Source: JAZRUF01 sp045652405 (GTDB lineage Bacteria; Bacillota; Clostridia; Oscillospirales; JAAYXM01). From it: a stretch of DNA of 5,018 bases. Where the stretch lies: positions 1 to 5,018 of the forward strand of contig JAZRUF010000105.1 of assembly GCA_045652405.1 (NCBI GenBank), written 5' to 3'. Every line of letters begins with the position of its first letter. Position 1 is the stretch's first letter. The notes beneath the pieces were generated by a model that worked only from the letters and a program-made list of their open reading frames with translations, was not told the origin of the DNA and did no database searches. Positions 1 to 5,018 of this stretch are shown here, piece after piece. The position numbers and the translations under genes are program-made.

Positions 1-69
1 AACCAACGTGGTCTTGCCGTGGTCAACGTGAGCTATAATTGCAATATTGCGTATACTTAAATCTTTCAA
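1..69 (-). CDS. typA: TypA/BipA-family ribosome-associated GTPase (N-terminal fragment, runs off window)
   Basis: The 23 residues visible contain the G1 (P-loop) motif AHVDHGKT at about residues 13-20, preceded by IRNIAIIA and followed by TLV. This wording fits TypA/BipA better than its relatives: LepA usually reads IIAHIDHGKST, EF-G AHIDAGKT and EF-Tu GHVDHGKTTL after NIGTI. TypA is a cytoplasmic GTPase that binds the 70S ribosome and supports ribosome assembly and stress growth. The start chosen is TTG at 67-69, because it gives the usual short leader before RNIAIIAHVDHGKTT and has a Shine-Dalgarno sequence upstream; no in-frame ATG or GTG is available nearby. It lies 126 bp downstream of secG on the same strand with a hairpin between. 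Family assignment rests on the first GTPase motif only, since the rest of the gene is outside the window. Confidence 0.85.
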   Translation of the reverse strand, partial: MKDLSIRNIAIIAHVDHGKTTLV

Positions 70-79
70 AGGACAAATA

Positions 80-87
80 CTCCTCTC
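80..87 (-). promoter_or_regulatory. Ribosome binding site supporting the TTG start of typA
   Basis: On the minus strand the sequence GAGAGGAG ends 10 nt before the TTG codon at 67-69. It is the only good Shine-Dalgarno match upstream, and it supports TTG as the start. The spacing is slightly long but acceptable for a Gram-positive gene. Confidence 0.6.
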
Positions 88-104
88 AAAATTACATGAA
101 AACA

Positions 105-130
105 GGTCTTTTACCACACGGCAAAAGACC
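105..130 (-). terminator. Hairpin between secG and typA, probable intrinsic terminator or attenuator
   Basis: Perfect 8-bp inverted repeat: GGTCTTTT (105-112) and AAAAGACC (123-130) with a 10-nt loop. Read on the minus strand, the stem is followed by TGTTTTC, a short and imperfect U-tract. It would end the secG transcript before typA, perhaps incompletely. The stem is only half G/C, so efficiency is uncertain. No convincing separate typA promoter is visible in the 126-bp gap, so partial read-through from secG is possible. Confidence 0.5.
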
Positions 131-195
131 CGGAGTTCACAAAATCCAATACTGATTAAGCTTGCCGAATAGCAAGCAAAGCCACCGATTGGCTA

Positions 196-432
196 TTAAA
201 GCATGTTGAGAGCCAAAGTGACAATGATAAAGCAAGCCGCTACAGCCGTGGTAATCTTTGCCAGACGAACGTCCCAAGACTTTGCTTTGTTTTTGGACAG
301 GAACGTATCCGCAGCACCGGAAATAACGCCGCTGAGACCTGCACGCTTACTGGGCTGAAGCAGAATAGTTGCAATCAAAAACAGAGAAAGAAGAAGCTGA
401 ACGATTGTAAGAGCTACCTTTAAGATTTCCAT
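196..432 (-). CDS. secG: SecG, preprotein translocase subunit
   Basis: The 78-residue product is SecG, the small auxiliary subunit of the SecYEG channel in the cytoplasmic membrane that helps SecA-driven protein export. It shows the family plan: a first hydrophobic helix at about residues 3-25 ending in ATILLQ, a conserved loop with GLSGVISGAADTFL at about 32-45, a short charged stretch (KNKAKSWDVRLAK), and a second hydrophobic helix at about 54-77. Length is typical. The reading frame is open further upstream to 525, but the ATG at 430-432 is chosen because the homologous protein begins there and GGAGGT lies 9 nt upstream; the extra upstream residues resemble no SecG leader. secG is often followed by rnr and smpB; here the next gene on the same strand is typA. 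Confidence 0.93.
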   Translation of the reverse strand: MEILKVALTIVQLLLSLFLIATILLQPSKRAGLSGVISGAADTFLSKNKAKSWDVRLAKITTAVAACFIIVTLALNML

Positions 433-507
433 TGGTTTTGCACCTCCACATGATAAAATCAACCGAAAATCGGCAAAAAATAAATACACCTTAATACGTT
501 GCACTTT

Positions 508-536
508 ATCGTACCACATTTGCAAATATTTTTCAA
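508..536 (-). promoter_or_regulatory. Predicted sigma-A promoter of secG
   Basis: On the minus strand, TTGAAA (531-536) is followed after exactly 17 bp by TACGAT (508-513), with TGG just before the -10 giving an extended -10 element. Transcription should start near position 501, leaving a leader of about 70 nt before the secG ATG. The leader holds only a tiny hairpin (CCGA/TCGG at 463-473). An AT-rich stretch upstream could act as an UP element. This is a consensus match only. Confidence 0.55.
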
Positions 537-577
537 TAGTTTTTTTATATTTTATTTAACTAAAAATCATAACTGCC

Positions 578-607
578 TTGCGTATTACTTCCATATTGTG
601 CTATAAT
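578..607 (+). promoter_or_regulatory. Predicted sigma-A promoter of metG
   Basis: A perfect TATAAT at 602-607 is preceded by TGC (599-601), an extended -10 element. The best -35 is TTGCGT at 578-583, with 18-bp spacing and a weak match, which the extended -10 can compensate. Transcription should begin near 614, giving a leader of about 40 nt that is too short for a T-box or other riboswitch. The promoter sits back to back with the secG promoter; the two -35 elements are about 41 bp apart across an AT-rich stretch. Confidence 0.65.
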
Positions 608-653
608 AACTTCAATAACTTTAAGAGTTAATTGAAAAGAGGTCTCATTTGCC

Positions 654-2609
654 ATGGAAAAGAAAAAATATTATATCTCAACTCCGATATATTATCCGTC
701 GGATAAGCTGCATATCGGGCATTCGTATTCTACTGTGTCTGCGGATGCTATGGCGCGCTATAAGCGCTTGCGCGGCTATGACGTTATGTTTCTCACCGGT
801 ACTGATGAACACGGTCAGAAAATAGCGCGTCTTGCCGAAGCAAAGGGCGTAACTCCCAAAGAGTATGTGGATGTTATCGTAGCAGGTGTTAAGGATTTGT
901 GGAAGCTTCTGAATATTTCGAATGACCGCTTTATCCGCACGACTGACGAAATGCACGTAAAGGCGGTGCAGAAAATATTTAAAAAGCTCTACGACCAGGG
1001 CGATATTTATAAGAGCGAGTACGAGGGCTGGTATTGCACGCCTTGCGAATCCTTCTGGAATGAGCGCCAGTTGGTTGACGGCAAGTGCCCAGACTGCGGA
1101 CGGCCGGTAGAAAAATCCAAGGAGGAGAACTATTTCTTCCGCCTTTCAAAGTATCAGGACAGACTCATCGAGTATTATGAAAATCATCCGGACTTCTGCG
1201 CACCGCAGGCGCGCCTTAACGAGATGATGAATAACTTCATAAAGCCCGGTCTTGAGGACTTGTGCGTTTCGCGCACCTCCTTCTCATGGGGTGTACCTGT
1301 AACGTTTGATGAAAAGCACGTTGTATACGTTTGGCTGGATGCTCTTTCAAACTATATCACCGCACTCGGCTACGGTTCGGATGATGAGTCGGCATTTGAA
1401 AAATACTGGCCGGCAGACGTTCATCTGGTGGGTAAGGAAATCGTAAGATTCCATACCATCATTTGGCCGATTATGCTCATGGCGCTTGACCTTCCGCTTC
1501 CAAAGCGCGTGTTCGGCCACGGTTGGCTGCTTCTTGAGGGAGGTAAGATGTCAAAATCCAAGGGAAACGTAGTTGACCCGGTAGTTCTGTGCGAGAAATA
1601 CGGTGTAGACGCTATCCGTTACTTCCTGCTTCGTGAGGTTCCGTTCGGAGCCGACGGCGTGTTCTCAAATGAAGCACTCTTTAACCGTATTAACTCGGAT
1701 TTGGCAAACGATTTGGGTAATCTTCTCTCCCGTACAGTTGCGATGACGGAGAAATACTTTGCAGGAACTCTCCCGACCGAGCGCAAGGCAGATGCGATTG
1801 ATAATGAAGTTTCAGCTCTTGCAGCAGAGGTTATTGATAAATATCAGCAGAATATGGACGATATGCTCTTCCCAAATGCGCTCAGCGAGGTTTGGAATTT
1901 AATCCACCGCGCGAATAAGTATATCGATGAAACCATGCCGTGGGCACTTGCAAAGGACGAGGCCAACAAGCCGCGCCTTGCAGAGGTTCTCTATACGCTG
2001 TGTGAAGCGCTGCGTATTTGCGCAATCCTCCTACAGCCTGCAATGCCGGATACCTCGGTTAAGATGTTTGCGCAGCTTGGAATTTCAGGTAGTGCGCTAA
2101 CCGAGTGGGATGCTCTTGCATGGGGCAAGGCGGCAAGCTACAGCGTTAAGAAGGGAGATGTTCTCTTCCCGCGTATTGACGTTAAGGCAGAGCTTGAAGC
2201 ACTTGAGAAGGAAGCTGAGGCAAAAGCCGCTGCAGCCGCTGCAGAAAGCGCACCTGAGGCTGAAATTGAATACGAGGCACTTGAGCCTGAGATTACGATT
2301 GACGAGTTCTTTAAATCCGACCTGCGCGCAGCAAAGGTCCTCGAATGCGTACCGGTCGAGAAGTCTAAGAAGCTTCTTAAGATGCAGGTTGATTTGGGAT
2401 TTGAAAAACGTCAGGTGGTATCGGGCATAGCCAAGTGGTACAAGCCTGAGGATATGATAGGAAAAACCGTAGTGTTTGTCGCAAACTTAAAACCCGCAAA
2501 GCTCTGCGGTGTTGAAAGCCAGGGCATGATTTTAGCATCCGACGTTGGTGAGGATGCACGCGTAATCTTCTTGGATTCCGACGTACCGCCCGGCTCAAAA
2601 ATCGGATAA
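654..2609 (+). CDS. metG: Methionyl-tRNA synthetase with C-terminal tRNA-binding domain
   Basis: This 651-residue cytoplasmic enzyme charges tRNA-Met and initiator tRNA with methionine using ATP. It is a class I synthetase. The HIGH signature is at residues 20-23 (KLHIGHSYS) and KMSKS at 298-302 within GGKMSKSKGNVVDP. A zinc knuckle with four cysteines (C128, C131, C145, C148) sits in the connective insertion. The anticodon-binding helical bundle covers roughly 340-505; W430 in ANKYIDETMPW probably matches the anticodon-reading tryptophan of the E. coli enzyme. An Ala/Glu-rich linker (about 510-546) leads to a Trbp111-type OB fold (about 547-651, with VVSGIAKWY and SQGMILAS), which strengthens tRNA binding and dimerisation. 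Length matches B. subtilis MetS. The ATG at 654 has AGAGGT 10 nt upstream. It is a single-gene unit with its own promoter and terminator; the tatD gene that often follows metG in Firmicutes is absent. Confidence 0.97.
   Translation: MEKKKYYISTPIYYPSDKLHIGHSYSTVSADAMARYKRLRGYDVMFLTGTDEHGQKIARLAEAKGVTPKEYVDVIVAGVKDLWKLLNISNDRFIRTTDEMHVKAVQKIFKKLYDQGDIYKSEYEGWYCTPCESFWNERQLVDGKCPDCGRPVEKSKEENYFFRLSKYQDRLIEYYENHPDFCAPQARLNEMMNNFIKPGLEDLCVSRTSFSWGVPVTFDEKHVVYVWLDALSNYITALGYGSDDESAFEKYWPADVHLVGKEIVRFHTIIWPIMLMALDLPLPKRVFGHGWLLLEGGKMSKSKGNVVDPVVLCEKYGVDAIRYFLLREVPFGADGVFSNEALFNRINSDLANDLGNLLSRTVAMTEKYFAGTLPTERKADAIDNEVSALAAEVIDKYQQNMDDMLFPNALSEVWNLIHRANKYIDETMPWALAKDEANKPRLAEVLYTLCEALRICAILLQPAMPDTSVKMFAQLGISGSALTEWDALAWGKAASYSVKKGDVLFPRIDVKAELEALEKEAEAKAAAAAAESAPEAEIEYEALEPEITIDEFFKSDLRAAKVLECVPVEKSKKLLKMQVDLGFEKRQVVSGIAKWYKPEDMIGKTVVFVANLKPAKLCGVESQGMILASDVGEDARVIFLDSDVPPGSKIG
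2226..2243 (+). repeat. Two tandem copies of a 9-bp unit inside metG
   Basis: GCCGCTGCA occurs twice in a row (2226-2234 and 2235-2243), encoding AAAAAA in the Ala/Glu linker between the MetRS core and its OB domain. The repeat stays in frame. Gain or loss of a copy by slippage would only change linker length. Confidence 0.7.
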
Positions 2610-2624
2610 AATAATAAATACAAC

Positions 2625-2656
2625 GCGCCGCCTGATATACAAGGCGGCGCATTTTT
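2625..2656 (+). terminator. Intrinsic terminator of metG
   Basis: Perfect 8-bp G/C-only stem GCGCCGCC (2625-2632) and GGCGGCGC (2643-2650), with a 10-nt loop, followed by ATTTTT. It starts 16 nt after the metG stop codon. This is a textbook strong Rho-independent terminator for plus-strand transcription. Confidence 0.92.
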
Positions 2657-2673
2657 ATGAAATACTCAATAAA

Positions 2674-2704
2674 AAGAGCTCCTTGCATTGTTCAAGGAGC
2701 TCTT
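2674..2704. terminator. Bidirectional terminator between convergent metG and the purine permease gene
   Basis: Perfect 12-bp inverted repeat AAGAGCTCCTTG (2674-2685) and CAAGGAGCTCTT (2693-2704), loop of 7 nt. Read on the minus strand it is followed by TTTATTG, continuing the stem's own T's into a U-tract 24 nt after the permease stop codon. Read on the plus strand it is followed by GATGTTTTTGTCTTT. Its main job is probably to end the permease transcript, with a backup role for metG. Confidence 0.88.
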
Positions 2705-2727
2705 GATGTTTTTGTCTTTAAAATGCC

Positions 2728-4092
2728 TTATGCAAGACCCATTACCTTAAGAACGGTATAGATTGCAAAGAGTGCAACGGAAACCCACATGATTGCGGAG
2801 ATATCCTTGCCCTTGCCGGTAGCGAGCTTTAAGATAACCCATGCCAGCATGCCGAACATAATGCCGTTTGCGATAGAGTAGGTCATCGGCATCATAACGA
2901 TTGCAAGGAATCCACCGATGGTATCTGCTACGTCACCGTCAAAATCCATTTCCTTAACAGCCGAGAGCATGAGCAGGCCAACGAAGAGCATAGCCGGAGT
3001 GGTTGCAAAGCCAGGGATAGCAAGGAAGATAGGAGCAAGCGGGATAGCGAGCAGGAACAGGATACCGGTCGTCAGAGCAGTCAGACCGGTTCTTCCGCCT
3101 GCGGATACGCCTGCAGAGGACTCGACATAGCTTGTAACAGTGGAAGTACCAAGGCAAGCACCTGCAACAGTACCTACAGCGTCAGCCATCAGAGCGCCGC
3201 CGGCTTTCGGGAGAGAGCCGTCCTCAGCAAGGAGGTTACCCTTCTGAGCAACACCGATGAGAGTACCAACGGTATCAAAAATATCAGTGTACAGGAAGGT
3301 AAACATAACGATTGCAAAGGACATGAAGTTTGTCTTTATAAAAGCAAAGTCAAACTGGAAGAGAGCCGGAGCTGCAAAGTTTGCCTTTATTGCTTCCCAA
3401 GAAAGGGAGGGAATCAGGGAGTAAACGCCGGCTTCAATATCAACAACATACCAGCCAACAAGCTCAGCAATAATGCCGAGAACCCATGTTGCAAGGATGC
3501 CGATGAGGATATCGCCCTTGACTTTGAAGTGGTGAAGAACACCGATTATGAGAAGGCCGATAACTGCCAGAGCAACCTGCGGGGAACCGAGGTTACCCAG
3601 ACCTACGAGTGTAGAGTCATTATTAACAACCACACCTGCGTTGATAAGGGCGATGATGGTGATAAACAAGCCGATACCTGCGGTGATGCCGAGCTTTAAG
3701 TTCTTCGGGATTTTGTTGACCAGAGCTTCTCTGAACTTGAAGATAGAAAGAACCATGAAGATGATACCTTCAAGCAGGATAGCAGTCAGAGCAACCTTGT
3801 AGGAATAACCCATTGTAAGACATACAGTGTATGTAAAGAATGCGTTAAGTCCCATACCGGATGCAAGTGCTACAGGGTAGTTTGCAAAGAAAGCCATGCA
3901 AATTGTTGCGATTGCAGCGGACAGTGCCGTTGCCATGAAGATTGCAGCAGCGCCGGGGCCGTCGGGGATAATGCCTAACATACCCGGGTTAACTGCCAGG
4001 ATGTACGCCATTGCAAGGAACGTAGTAATACCTGCAATGATTTCAGTGCGGACATTTGTGCCGCGCTCTTTGAGTTTGAATAATTTTTCCAT
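2728..4092 (-). CDS. NCS2/AzgA-type purine base permease (adenine/guanine/hypoxanthine family)
   Basis: The 454-residue integral membrane protein belongs to the AzgA-like branch of nucleobase transporters (E. coli AdeP/GhxP, B. subtilis PbuG/PbuO), which import purine bases by proton symport for salvage. Family hallmarks: GTNVRTEIIAGITTFLAMAY at 11-30, GMGLNAFF at 79-86, DIFDTVGTLIGVA at 270-282, GTSTVTSYVESSAG at 315-328 followed by GGRTG, and EMDFDG near 381. About 12-14 hydrophobic segments span the protein, as expected for this fold. Length is normal for the family. The frame is open to 4263, but the ATG at 4090-4092 is chosen: GGAGG ends 8 nt upstream and homologues start with MEKLFKLKE-like sequence. 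The exact base transported cannot be told from sequence alone. The gene stands alone, convergent with metG and divergent from thrS, with its own promoter and terminator. Confidence 0.94.
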   Translation of the reverse strand: MEKLFKLKERGTNVRTEIIAGITTFLAMAYILAVNPGMLGIIPDGPGAAAIFMATALSAAIATICMAFFANYPVALASGMGLNAFFTYTVCLTMGYSYKVALTAILLEGIIFMVLSIFKFREALVNKIPKNLKLGITAGIGLFITIIALINAGVVVNNDSTLVGLGNLGSPQVALAVIGLLIIGVLHHFKVKGDILIGILATWVLGIIAELVGWYVVDIEAGVYSLIPSLSWEAIKANFAAPALFQFDFAFIKTNFMSFAIVMFTFLYTDIFDTVGTLIGVAQKGNLLAEDGSLPKAGGALMADAVGTVAGACLGTSTVTSYVESSAGVSAGGRTGLTALTTGILFLLAIPLAPIFLAIPGFATTPAMLFVGLLMLSAVKEMDFDGDVADTIGGFLAIVMMPMTYSIANGIMFGMLAWVILKLATGKGKDISAIMWVSVALFAIYTVLKVMGLA

Positions 4093-4119
4093 TATTCCTT
4101 CCTCCAAAAAAGTTTTTTC

Positions 4120-4146
4120 GATTTTTGTCAGTATTTGACAAAAATC
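4120..4146. promoter_or_regulatory. Perfect 11-bp inverted repeat at the permease transcription start (possible operator or leader hairpin)
   Basis: GATTTTTGTCA (4120-4130) and TGACAAAAATC (4136-4146) are exact reverse complements separated by 5 nt. The repeat lies 27 nt upstream of the permease ATG and 7 bp downstream of its predicted -10 box, so it covers about +1 to +28 of the transcript. The position suits a repressor site (TTTTTGTCA-N5-TGACAAAAA) or an RNA stem near the ribosome binding site. It does not match the PurR PurBox, Rex or CcpA consensus as I know them, so the regulator is unassigned. Confidence 0.55.
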
Positions 4147-4153
4147 CTCTTTT

Positions 4154-4181
4154 ATTATAGCATAGCCCGAATAAAATTCAA
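4154..4181 (-). promoter_or_regulatory. Predicted sigma-A promoter of the purine permease gene
   Basis: On the minus strand a perfect TATAAT (4154-4159) preceded by TGC forms an extended -10, the same TGCTATAAT core as the metG promoter. TTGAAT (4176-4181) is the -35, with 16-bp spacing. Transcription should start near 4147, giving a leader of about 55 nt, too short to contain a purine riboswitch aptamer. Confidence 0.7.
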
Positions 4182-4224
4182 GGAATATTTTAAGTTTATT
4201 CATATTTTTGGGTAACAAGGCAAA

Positions 4225-4243
4225 AGCAATTGTGCAAATTGCT
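4225..4243. repeat. Small inverted repeat in the permease-thrS intergenic region
   Basis: AGCAATT (4225-4231) and AATTGCT (4237-4243) are exact reverse complements with a 5-nt spacer (GTGCA). On the minus strand it is followed by TTTG. It lies upstream of both divergent promoters. It could be an operator, but an AT-rich repeat of this size can arise by chance. Confidence 0.3.
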
Positions 4244-4268
4244 ATATAACAAAAAAGCCGCATATCTA

Positions 4269-4298
4269 TTGACTATTGGACCAAATTTGTTATACAAT
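4269..4298 (+). promoter_or_regulatory. Predicted promoter of thrS
   Basis: TTGACT at 4269-4274 is a good -35 (5 of 6). The -10 is either TATACA (4291-4296, 16-bp spacing, with TG at 4288-4289) or TACAAT (4293-4298, 18-bp spacing). The leader to the ATG at 4354 would be about 50 nt. A 9-bp palindrome, TTGGACCAA, lies in the spacer at 4276-4284. No T-box leader fits in this space, although T-boxes are common before thrS in Firmicutes. Confidence 0.5.
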
Positions 4299-4353
4299 AT
4301 ACATTATATAAAATAGAATAATTATATTCTGTTCACGGAAAGGAACATGTTAT

Positions 4354-5018
4354 ATGAAAGTTATCTACTCAAACGGAACTACGGGCGAGTGCCCGAAGGA
4401 GGAAGAACTGCACGTTCTTCGCCACAGTGCCGCTCATATCATGGCTCAGGCAATTAAGCGCTTGTACCCGGAGGCTATTTTTGCTTACGGACCGGCTACG
4501 GACAATGGCTTTTACTACGACGTTGACCTGGGTGATAAAAAACTCTCTGACGAGGATTTGCAGGCGATTGAGAAGGAAATGAAGAAGATTACCAAGGAAA
4601 ATCTTCCGATTAAGCCGTATATTCTGCCGCGTCCGGAGGCTATTGCGCTCATGGAAAGCCGTGGCGAAAAGTATAAAGTTGAGCATATCGGTGACCTGCC
4701 TGAGGACGCTGAGATTAGTTTCTATCAGCAGGGCGATTATATAGATATGTGCGTAGGACCGCACATTACCTATACCAAGGCTCTTAAAGCATTCAAGGTA
4801 ATGGACCAGTCGGGTGCATACTGGAAGAATGATAAGAACAACAAAATGCTTACCCGCGTAAAGGGTATAGCATTTCCGTCTCAACAGGAGCTTGAGGATT
4901 ACTTAAAGCTTCTTGAGGAAGCTGAAAAGCGCGACCACCGCCGCATAGGCAAGGAAATGGGGATGTTTATGTTTGCAGAAGAAGCACCCGGCTTCCCATT
5001 CTTCCTGCCCAAGGGTAT
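4354..5018 (+). CDS. thrS: Threonyl-tRNA synthetase lacking the N-terminal TGS domain (3' end beyond window)
   Basis: The 221 residues visible are the start of ThrRS, the class II cytoplasmic enzyme that charges tRNA-Thr. They match the N2 editing domain and the start of the catalytic domain: RHSAAH at 23-28, GPATDNGFYYDVD at 46-58, DMCVGPH at 131-137, SGAYWKNDKNNKML at 153-166 and KRDHRRIGKEM at 192-202. The residues that clear mischarged serine are all present: H24, H28, D131, C133 and H137 (E. coli H73, H77, D180, C182, H186). In the usual bacterial protein a TGS domain of about 60 residues precedes this; here only some 20 residues (MKVIYSNGTTGECPKEEEL) do so. The ATG at 4354 has AAAGGA 9 nt upstream, and an in-frame stop at 4309-4311 excludes a longer form. 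The first residues resemble the opening strand of a TGS domain, suggesting an internal deletion. The enzyme's catalytic core and anticodon domain lie outside the window. Confidence 0.95.
   Translation, partial: MKVIYSNGTTGECPKEEELHVLRHSAAHIMAQAIKRLYPEAIFAYGPATDNGFYYDVDLGDKKLSDEDLQAIEKEMKKITKENLPIKPYILPRPEAIALMESRGEKYKVEHIGDLPEDAEISFYQQGDYIDMCVGPHITYTKALKAFKVMDQSGAYWKNDKNNKMLTRVKGIAFPSQQELEDYLKLLEEAEKRDHRRIGKEMGMFMFAEEAPGFPFFLPKG

Noticed and set aside
433..525. Upstream extension of secG to an ATG at 525.
   Set aside because: The extension would cover the predicted promoter and leader, lacks SecG similarity, and the internal ATG at 432 has a strong ribosome binding site.
678..956. Open frame on the minus strand inside metG; similar frames at 2110-2430 (plus) and at 2377-2688 and 2411-2623 (minus).
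   Set aside because: All overlap the strongly supported MetRS coding sequence and encode basic or low-complexity products with no family resemblance.
2918..4138. Plus-strand and alternative minus-strand open frames overlapping the purine permease gene.
   Set aside because: They are shadows of the permease frame; their products show no membrane pattern or known motif.
4093..4200. Purine riboswitch in front of the permease gene.
   Set aside because: The predicted leader is about 55 nt, and none of the conserved purine aptamer loop or junction sequences is seen; the only structure is a simple perfect stem.
4093..4263. Upstream extension of the permease gene to an ATG at 4263.
   Set aside because: It would read through the promoter, the inverted repeat and the GGAGG site; homologues begin at the internal methionine.
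4347..4349. Earlier ATG just before thrS as an alternative start.
   Set aside because: It is out of frame with ThrRS and only 2 nt from the AAAGGA site, so too close for initiation.
4160..4353. Possibility that the missing TGS domain of ThrRS is encoded upstream behind a frameshift.
   Set aside because: The region is AT-rich, carries divergent promoters and stop codons, and shows no TGS-like residues in the frame examined; there is too little coding-like sequence for about 60 residues.
4369..4884. A 171-codon open frame on the minus strand, antisense to thrS.
   Set aside because: It lies wholly inside the well-supported thrS frame, has no recognisable domain, and its composition is what the opposite strand of a coding region gives.

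Overview
The window looks like an ordinary housekeeping stretch of a Firmicutes chromosome, most likely class Clostridia. That placement is inferred from the B. subtilis-like methionyl-tRNA synthetase with a four-cysteine zinc knuckle, strong GGAGG-type ribosome binding sites, AT-rich intergenic regions and extended -10 promoters. I cannot name the genus. No mobile element, CRISPR array, tRNA, rRNA or defence-type cluster is visible. I do not see an undescribed multi-gene system here.

Layout. Positions 1-69 (minus) hold the first 23 codons of a TypA/BipA-type translational GTPase. Positions 196-432 (minus) encode SecG, the small membrane subunit of the Sec translocon, with a hairpin between it and typA. 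A 221-bp divergent intergenic region carries back-to-back promoters for secG (minus) and metG (plus). metG (654-2609, plus) encodes a complete methionyl-tRNA synthetase with a C-terminal tRNA-binding OB domain, followed by a strong intrinsic terminator. A second hairpin, with T-runs on both sides, separates metG from the convergent gene at 2728-4092 (minus), an NCS2/AzgA-type purine base permease. The permease is divergent from thrS (4354 to the window end, plus), a threonyl-tRNA synthetase cut by the window edge.

Functionally the window joins translation (TypA, MetRS, ThrRS), protein export (SecG) and purine uptake. Each gene seems to be its own transcription unit, apart from a possible secG-typA read-through. 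The two points that most deserve a second look are the ThrRS, whose N-terminus lacks the usual TGS domain but keeps the editing-domain residues, and a perfect 11-bp inverted repeat at the predicted transcription start of the purine permease.
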